10,778 nucleotides of DNA from Elusimicrobiota bacterium (lineage in GTDB: Bacteria; Elusimicrobiota; Elusimicrobia; UBA1565; UBA9628), in contig JAGWMT010000091.1 in NCBI GenBank assembly GCA_028871595.1, positions 1 to 10,778 on the forward strand, written 5' to 3'. Below are positions 6,524-10,778 of this stretch, in pieces. Under the pieces are notes generated by a model. That model saw nothing but the letters and a program-made list of their open reading frames with translations, ran no database searches and had not been told where the DNA came from. How positions within the stretch are numbered: the first letter of the stretch is position 1; each line of letters begins with the position of its first letter. A program made the translations under genes and the position numbers.

Positions 6524-7918
6524 TCAGCGAGCGTTCTTGACCAAGGCCTTCTTCTTCGCCGAGGGCTTGGGGGCCGGCGCCGGGGCGGCGGTCCCTTTAT
6601 CCGCGTCATAGTAATCCAGGCCGGAGTGGTCCAGAACCTCCTCGCCCATGAGGATGCGCAGCGTGTTCTTCAGCTTCAGATGCTGGATGAACAGGTCGTG
6701 CTCGGGCTTGAGGTCCTCGCGGCACTGCGGGGACTTGAAGTAGAAGGACAGCCACTCCTGGATGCCCTTGAGTCCGGCGCGCTTGGCCAGGTCCAGGAAC
6801 AGGACCAGGTCCAGGACGATCGGCGCCGCCAGGATCGAGTCGCGGCACAGGAAGTTGATCTTGATCTGCATGGGCATGTCCATCCAGCCCCGGATGTCGA
6901 TGTTGTCCCAGCCTTCCTTGGCGTCGCCGCGGGGAGGGTAGTAGTCGATGCGGACCTTGTGGTGGTACTGGCCGTACAGGTCCGGGTAGCTCTCCGGCTC
7001 CAGGATGGCGTCCAGGACCGACATCTTGCTGAGCTCCTTGGTCTTGAAGGAGCCAGGGTCGTCGAGGACCTCCCCGTCCCGGTTGCCCAATATGTTCGTC
7101 GAGTACCAGCCCGTGAGCGCCAGCATGCGCGCCTTGAGCATCGGCGCGATGGTGGTCTTCATCAGGGTCTGGCCGGTCTTGAAGTCCTTGCCGCAGATCG
7201 GGGAGCCGTTGAGCTCGGCGAGCTCGACCAGGGCGGGAACGTCGGCGGACAGGTTCGGCGCGCCGTTGCCGTAGGCGATGCCGGACTTCAGAGCGGCGTA
7301 GGCGTAGATCATCGAAGGCGGGATCGCCGGATCGTTGCTCTTGAGCCCCTGCTCGAGCGCTTCCAGGTCCTCGTGGCACTTAGAGGGAGCCGGCAGGCGC
7401 TCGGTGGAGCCGCACCACAGCATGACCACGCGGTCGCAGCCGTTCTTTTTCTTGAAGGATTCGATGTCGGCGATCACCTGTTGGGCCAGGTCCCATTTGG
7501 TCTTGCCCTTCTTGGGGTTGGCCGCCTTGATGTTCTTGATGTAGGCCGGGTCGTAGATGGCGGACATCGGCTTGATGGCCTCGAGCTCTTTCTTGATCGG
7601 CGCGAGCTGGGCCGCGTCCAGCACGCCGGCCTTCGTGGCCGCGACGAACATGTCGTCGGTGAAGAAGTCCCAGCCGCCGAACACCAGCTGGTTCAGGGAC
7701 GCCAGCGGCACGAAGTCCTTGATCAGGGGCGCGCGGTTCTCGTAGCGCTTGCCCAGGCGGATCGTCTGCAGCTGCGTCACCGAGCCGACCGGCTTGCCGA
7801 GGCCCTTCTTGACGAGCTCCACGCCCGCGATGAAGGTGCTGGAGACCGCTCCCATTCCGGGGAGCAGGACGCCGAGCTTGCCTTTAGCCGGCGGGATGCG
7901 GTTGTCGTGCCTGTTCAT
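6524..7918 (-). CDS. myo-Inositol-phosphate synthase (MIPS)
   Basis: MIPS converts glucose 6-phosphate to 1L-myo-inositol 1-phosphate with bound NAD+, the entry step for all inositol compounds. The 464-residue product shows the Rossmann loop LLPGMGAVSSTFIAG at 18-32, NGSPICGKDFKTGQT at 237-251 and STNILGNRDG at 273-282. FKTKELSKMSVLDAI at 291-305 and KVRIDYYP at 321-328 are in the region of the catalytic lysines, and CRDSILAAPIVLDLVLF at 358-374 is the usual C-terminal core block. The last 23 residues form an Ala/Pro/Lys tail ending in KPSAKKKALVKNAR that is not part of the enzyme fold. I chose the ATG at 7918 because AGGAGA lies 10 nt upstream and the Rossmann strand follows shortly after. 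An upstream in-frame TTG at 7954 would only add 12 unconvincing residues. The start lies inside the preceding CDP-alcohol phosphotransferase gene (35-nt overlap), which supports a shared pathway. Confidence 0.94.
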   Translation of the reverse strand: MNRHDNRIPPAKGKLGVLLPGMGAVSSTFIAGVELVKKGLGKPVGSVTQLQTIRLGKRYENRAPLIKDFVPLASLNQLVFGGWDFFTDDMFVAATKAGVLDAAQLAPIKKELEAIKPMSAIYDPAYIKNIKAANPKKGKTKWDLAQQVIADIESFKKKNGCDRVVMLWCGSTERLPAPSKCHEDLEALEQGLKSNDPAIPPSMIYAYAALKSGIAYGNGAPNLSADVPALVELAELNGSPICGKDFKTGQTLMKTTIAPMLKARMLALTGWYSTNILGNRDGEVLDDPGSFKTKELSKMSVLDAILEPESYPDLYGQYHHKVRIDYYPPRGDAKEGWDNIDIRGWMDMPMQIKINFLCRDSILAAPIVLDLVLFLDLAKRAGLKGIQEWLSFYFKSPQCREDLKPEHDLFIQHLKLKNTLRILMGEEVLDHSGLDYYDADKGTAAPAPAPKPSAKKKALVKNAR

Positions 7919-9092
7919 GATCGTTGGTTCTCCTGAGATACAGCATGATGCCAAAATAAAGAAGGCCGCCGACGGCGGCGGCCCAAAGGAACTCGTAGAC
8001 GCAGTCCACCAAAGCGAGCAGGACCAGCAGGTAGATGAAGTCGCGCTGGGCCAGGGCGTTCTCCAGGCGCGCCAGCTTCGACTCGAACCCGACGACGCCC
8101 GTCTCGTCGGTCACGCCGGCCTCGGCGACCGGCACGGGGGAGGCGGCGCGCAGGCGGCGGCGGTGCTGCCACGCCGTCCCGGCGGACGCCAGCACGCCCA
8201 AGTCCGCCACCGCGGCCAGCACCAAGGTGTGCGGACCGTTGCCGGTGCGCCAGAATCCCAGCCCCAGGCAGGTGAACAAGGCCAGGTGGACGATGTTGTC
8301 GCCCCAGAAATCCAGATCCGACCCGAACGCGCTTTCCTGGAAACGCACGCGCGCCAGCTCCCCGTCGCAGCCGTCCAGGACGGAATGAAGCCAGACCAGC
8401 AGCGCCCCCGGAACGTAGGCCTCGCGCGAGGCGCCCAGGAAGAACGCCGCGCCGATCAGGCCCAGGACGGTGCTGAACACGGTCATCATGTTCGGCGTGA
8501 CCCGGGCGTCGAGCAGCAGCCGCGACACCGACAGCGAAATGTGGCGGTCGAAATGGCGCGCCATGAAGCCGTCCTGGCTTTTCGGGCCCGAGGCCATCAG
8601 CCAGGAGACCGTGCCGTCGGCGGCGAGCGGGGCCTCCAGGCGGCGGCAGGAGCCCGCGGGCAGGACCTGCTTGTCGCGGACGACGGCGGCGTCGTCGCGC
8701 CGCGTCACCACCTGGATCACGCCCAACCCGGAAGCGTCGGAGAAGGAGACGGAGTCCGGGTAGCGCTGGCGCGCGATGTGCGCCAAGGTGTCCACGCGCA
8801 CGAAGTGGTCGGCGGAAAGGCCCAGATAGGGGGGCGCGCATTCGTCGAGCGTCGCGGCCCCTTTCGGCACCCAGCTCACGTCCAGTCCCGGGGGCAGACG
8901 CAGCCCGTCCGTCGTCGCGTCGTCGGGTTTGTGCATCCCGATCCAGACCCGTTTGATTCCCGCGCGCGCCGCGGTGAAGAGCTGGCGCTCGAGGACGCCG
9001 AGCCCCGCGACCCGCTGCCACAGAAGCGCGGGGTGCGAAACCCAGAGGATCGCCCGCTCGTAGACGGCGGGGCCGGACGGGCGGTCAGGCAC
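7884..9092 (-). CDS. IPCT/DIPPS-like CDP-alcohol phosphotransferase with degenerate cytidylyltransferase domain
   Basis: The C-terminal part (about 170-388) is a membrane CDP-alcohol phosphotransferase. Its signature is complete: Asp240, Asp243-Gly, Ala247-Arg248, Gly257, Asp261 and Asp265, in LDGCDGELAR and GSDLDFWGD. Several hydrophobic segments follow (about 203-221, 226-239, 267-283, 288-304, 352-386). The segment before it (DGFMARHFDRHIS at 174-186, then VTPNMMTVFS) resembles the DIPPS half of fused inositol-phosphate cytidylyltransferase / di-myo-inositol-phosphate-phosphate synthases as I recall them. Residues about 10-165 occupy the place of the cytidylyltransferase but show no GxGxR...K nucleotide loop. 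With MIPS as its direct neighbour, inositol phosphate is the likely substrate or acceptor; a phosphatidylinositol-phosphate-type product is the main alternative. Start: GTG with GGAGG 6 nt upstream, overlapping the oxidoreductase stop by 8 nt. The family is firm; the substrate is inference. Confidence 0.87.
   Translation of the reverse strand: MPDRPSGPAVYERAILWVSHPALLWQRVAGLGVLERQLFTAARAGIKRVWIGMHKPDDATTDGLRLPPGLDVSWVPKGAATLDECAPPYLGLSADHFVRVDTLAHIARQRYPDSVSFSDASGLGVIQVVTRRDDAAVVRDKQVLPAGSCRRLEAPLAADGTVSWLMASGPKSQDGFMARHFDRHISLSVSRLLLDARVTPNMMTVFSTVLGLIGAAFFLGASREAYVPGALLVWLHSVLDGCDGELARVRFQESAFGSDLDFWGDNIVHLALFTCLGLGFWRTGNGPHTLVLAAVADLGVLASAGTAWQHRRRLRAASPVPVAEAGVTDETGVVGFESKLARLENALAQRDFIYLLVLLALVDCVYEFLWAAAVGGLLYFGIMLYLRRTNDHEQARQPHPAG
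7929..7934 (-). promoter_or_regulatory. Ribosome-binding site of the inositol-phosphate synthase gene
   Basis: AGGAGA on the minus strand, 10 nt before the ATG at 7918. It lies within the last codons of the CDP-alcohol phosphotransferase gene and is the reason for preferring this ATG over the TTG at 7954, which lies upstream of it. Confidence 0.75.
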
Positions 9093-10071
9093 GCGCCGCC
9101 TCCGCGTCCGAGTAAGCGGTCCGGATCGTCTCCAGACAGAAGCGCGCCTCGGCCAAGTTCCGGCCGCGGTCGCGGCCGGAGCATTCGGCCTCGAACGCGG
9201 GCCACATCGCCGCCAACCATTCGGGGTGGGCCGAGCCGGCGGACAATTTCTCCGCGAAGCGGACGGTTTCCTCGGCGCCTTCGGCGCGGACGAGCAGCAC
9301 GTCGTCGCGCAGTTCGGCGGAGCCTTTCTCGCCGACGACGAGGGCCGAGTTCGAGCGCTCGGAGGCCTTCCAGGACAGATGCACGGTCCCGGTCGCGCCG
9401 GGCGCGGCGAACAGCGCCGTGGCGATCTCGTCCACGGCGCCGGACGGCATCAGCACGGAGGAGACGAGCCGGATCTCGGGGCCCAGCAGGCGGCGCAGCA
9501 GGTAGAGATTGTGCCAGCCGTGGTCCACCAAAATGCCCCCGCCTGAGATCGCGGGATCTTTGCGCCAGTCTCCGGGCAGCGCGGAGACCGACGGGCGCGT
9601 GCGCAGCACGCGTATTTCGGCGTGACGGATGGCGCCCAGCTTCCCGGATGCCGTGGTTTCAAGGAGGCGCGACCATTGGGGGGACGTCGCCCAATTATTC
9701 ACGGTGAACACGCACAGACCGCGGGCCTCGGATTCGGTCGTCATGATCGCGAGGGCTTCGGGGTCCAAGGTCAACGGCTTTTCGCACATCACGGGAAGCC
9801 CGGCGCGGAGTCCGGCTAAAACGGCCTCGGCGTGGTACAGCGGAGGGGTGGTGACGATCAGCGCGTCGAGGGATCTCTCGGCGGCCAACATCTCGCCGTG
9901 GCTGCCGTAGATTCTGGCCGACGGACATTTTCGCCTCGCGGCGTCCCGCCGCTCGGCGGATACTTCGGCGATGGAAGCAACGGAAATTCCCAGGGAGCGC
10001 AAAGAAGATACGTGGGCGCCATCGGCGATGGCTCCGAATCCCACGAGCCCGACGTTGCGAATCTTTTTCAG
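9085..10071 (-). CDS. Gfo/Idh/MocA-family NAD(P)-dependent oxidoreductase, probable CTG start
   Basis: Gfo/Idh/MocA enzymes oxidise or reduce hydroxyl or keto groups of sugars, inositols and related compounds. From the CTG at 10071 the product has 328 residues. It begins with a Rossmann strand and loop (KKIRNVGLVGFGAIADG, GxxGxG at 8-13). CEKPLTLD carries the usual EKP lysine (Lys98), and GGGILVDHGWHNLYLL from about 177 carries Asp183 and His187 of the DxGxH active-site motif. The only usual start in frame is GTG at 10044, but it would remove the first beta strand of the Rossmann fold. CTG at 10071 restores it, forms a 4-nt CTGA overlap with the aminotransferase stop, and has GAAGG 8 nt upstream. 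The substrate cannot be read from sequence. Neighbouring inositol genes make an inositol or sugar substrate plausible; sugar dehydrogenase of a surface glycan pathway is the alternative. Confidence 0.85.
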   Translation of the reverse strand: MKKIRNVGLVGFGAIADGAHVSSLRSLGISVASIAEVSAERRDAARRKCPSARIYGSHGEMLAAERSLDALIVTTPPLYHAEAVLAGLRAGLPVMCEKPLTLDPEALAIMTTESEARGLCVFTVNNWATSPQWSRLLETTASGKLGAIRHAEIRVLRTRPSVSALPGDWRKDPAISGGGILVDHGWHNLYLLRRLLGPEIRLVSSVLMPSGAVDEIATALFAAPGATGTVHLSWKASERSNSALVVGEKGSAELRDDVLLVRAEGAEETVRFAEKLSAGSAHPEWLAAMWPAFEAECSGRDRGRNLAEARFCLETIRTAYSDAEAARA

Positions 10072-10778
10072 AGGGAGCGCCTTCGCGACACGACATCCAT
10101 CGCCTCACCCAGAAGTGATAATCCCTTCAACGCCTCGGTCTCGGAGATCACGAGGGGCGGATTGATGCGCAAGGACGGGTTGTACGCCATCGTCAGCACG
10201 CCGCGCTTGAGGCCCTCCTCGAAGATCTCGCGGCAGATCGCCTTATCGAGAGGCTTGCCGTCCTTTGGATTGATCAGGTCCACGCCGAGCATGAGGCCGC
10301 GCCCGCGCACGGAGCCGATCAGCGGCTGCGCCGCCTTCATCTCCTCAAGACGCTTGAGCATGGCGGCGCCGACTTTCGCCGAGTTCTCGACGAGCTTGTC
10401 GCGGAGAATGATTTGGAGAGTCGTGTCGCAGGCCGCCGCGGCCAGCGGGTTGCCGCCGTAGCTGGAGGACGAGCCCGAGGGATTCGCCCACGGCTTGGCG
10501 GACGCGGTCTCGCTCGACGTCACGACGCCGGAGACGGGGAAGCCCCCGCCGAAGCCCTTGCCGATGGTCATCATGTCCGGAATCACGCCCTCGTGGTCGC
10601 AGCCGAACATCTTGCCGGTGCGGCCGAAACCGGTGATCATCTCGTCGGAGATGAACACCGCCCCGATCTCCTTCGCGAGGTCCCGCACGCCTTTGAAGAA
10701 GCCCGCCGGGGGGATGACGTTGCCGTTGGTGCCCTGCACCGGTTCCAAAATGATCGCGGCCACGGAGCCCGTCGTTTC
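10068..10778 (-). CDS. Class III PLP-dependent aminotransferase (5' end outside window)
   Basis: Only the C-terminal 236 residues are in the window; class III enzymes usually have 400-450, and the frame stays open through the right edge, so the GTG at 10763 is not the start. Visible motifs, numbered from the edge, are ILEPVQGTNGNVIPP at 10-24 and ISDEMITGFGRTGKMFG at 43-59, with Asp45 in the place of the residue that pairs with the pyridine nitrogen of PLP. IPDMMTIGKGFGGGFP at 66-81 carries Lys74, the expected Schiff-base lysine. SSYGGNPLAAAA and SLRINPPLVIS lie further on. The family includes acetylornithine, 4-aminobutyrate, putrescine and amino-sugar aminotransferases and glutamate-1-semialdehyde aminomutase; I cannot choose among them. 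Its stop overlaps the start of the oxidoreductase gene, so the two are probably co-translated. Confidence 0.9.
   Translation of the reverse strand, partial: ETTGSVAAIILEPVQGTNGNVIPPAGFFKGVRDLAKEIGAVFISDEMITGFGRTGKMFGCDHEGVIPDMMTIGKGFGGGFPVSGVVTSSETASAKPWANPSGSSSSYGGNPLAAAACDTTLQIILRDKLVENSAKVGAAMLKRLEEMKAAQPLIGSVRGRGLMLGVDLINPKDGKPLDKAICREIFEEGLKRGVLTMAYNPSLRINPPLVISETEALKGLSLLGEAMDVVSRRRSL

Noticed and set aside
6427..6609. An upstream extension of BamA to 6609
   Set aside because: It would run through the terminator and the end of the inositol-phosphate synthase gene, and the Arg/Pro-rich translation precedes the signal peptide.
6122..7936. A long plus-strand open frame opposite the inositol-phosphate synthase
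   Set aside because: Same composition bias; it lies opposite a well-identified gene and runs through the terminator.
7749..9707. A plus-strand open frame of about 650 codons across the CDP-alcohol phosphotransferase and oxidoreductase genes
   Set aside because: The translation becomes Arg/Ser/Pro-rich nonsense and crosses three genes with clear protein families on the other strand.
9085..10778. Oxidoreductase and aminotransferase as a GnnA/GnnB-like pair making UDP-GlcNAc3N for LpxA
   Set aside because: The pairing of families near lpxA is suggestive, but known GnnB is a DegT-family aminotransferase, whereas this one is class III. The pair is also separated from lpxA by a terminator and seven other genes.

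Overview
The window reads as a GC-rich, Gram-negative (outer-membrane-bearing) bacterium. All ten supported genes lie on the minus strand, are packed almost without gaps, and mostly overlap by 1 to 8 nt, so the reading order is from high to low coordinates. The phylum cannot be fixed from the sequence alone. The lpxD-lpxC-fabZ-lpxA order, with lpxC placed inside the bamA-skp-lpx cluster as a gene separate from fabZ, and the Ala/Pro-rich low-complexity inserts argue against a typical proteobacterium. They would fit a GC-rich lineage such as Elusimicrobiota, which is a low-confidence guess.

Region A (10778 down to 6524) is a four-gene, translationally coupled block: a class III PLP aminotransferase (N-terminal half outside the window), a Gfo/Idh/MocA-type NAD(P) oxidoreductase, a two-domain CDP-alcohol phosphotransferase resembling the fused inositol-phosphate cytidylyltransferase / di-myo-inositol-phosphate-phosphate synthase (IPCT/DIPPS) proteins, and a myo-inositol-phosphate synthase. 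The last two point to making inositol phosphate from glucose 6-phosphate and transferring it, or transferring a CDP-activated group onto it, at a membrane. The cytidylyltransferase half of the fusion lacks its nucleotide-binding signature, so the product (an inositol phospholipid, a soluble phosphodiester or something else) is open. A clear intrinsic terminator closes this block at 6467-6497.

Region B (6426 down to 1) is an outer-membrane biogenesis operon: bamA, an OmpH/Skp chaperone gene, lpxD, lpxC, fabZ and lpxA (3' end outside the window). BamA inserts outer-membrane proteins and Skp escorts them through the periplasm. LpxA, LpxC and LpxD carry out the first three lipid A reactions, and FabZ feeds the 3-hydroxyacyl-ACP pool they share with fatty acid synthesis. 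The only candidate promoter I can point to is an extended -10 element just upstream of bamA, close enough that the bamA message may be nearly leaderless.

Unusual points are the degenerate cytidylyltransferase domain, a roughly 120-residue Ala/Pro/Ser/Thr insertion in the middle of the Skp coiled coil with a matching low-complexity linker at the start of BamA, and a probable CTG start codon in the oxidoreductase gene. I see no RNA genes, CRISPR arrays, insertion sequences or other mobile elements, and no gene-free stretch longer than about 100 bases.
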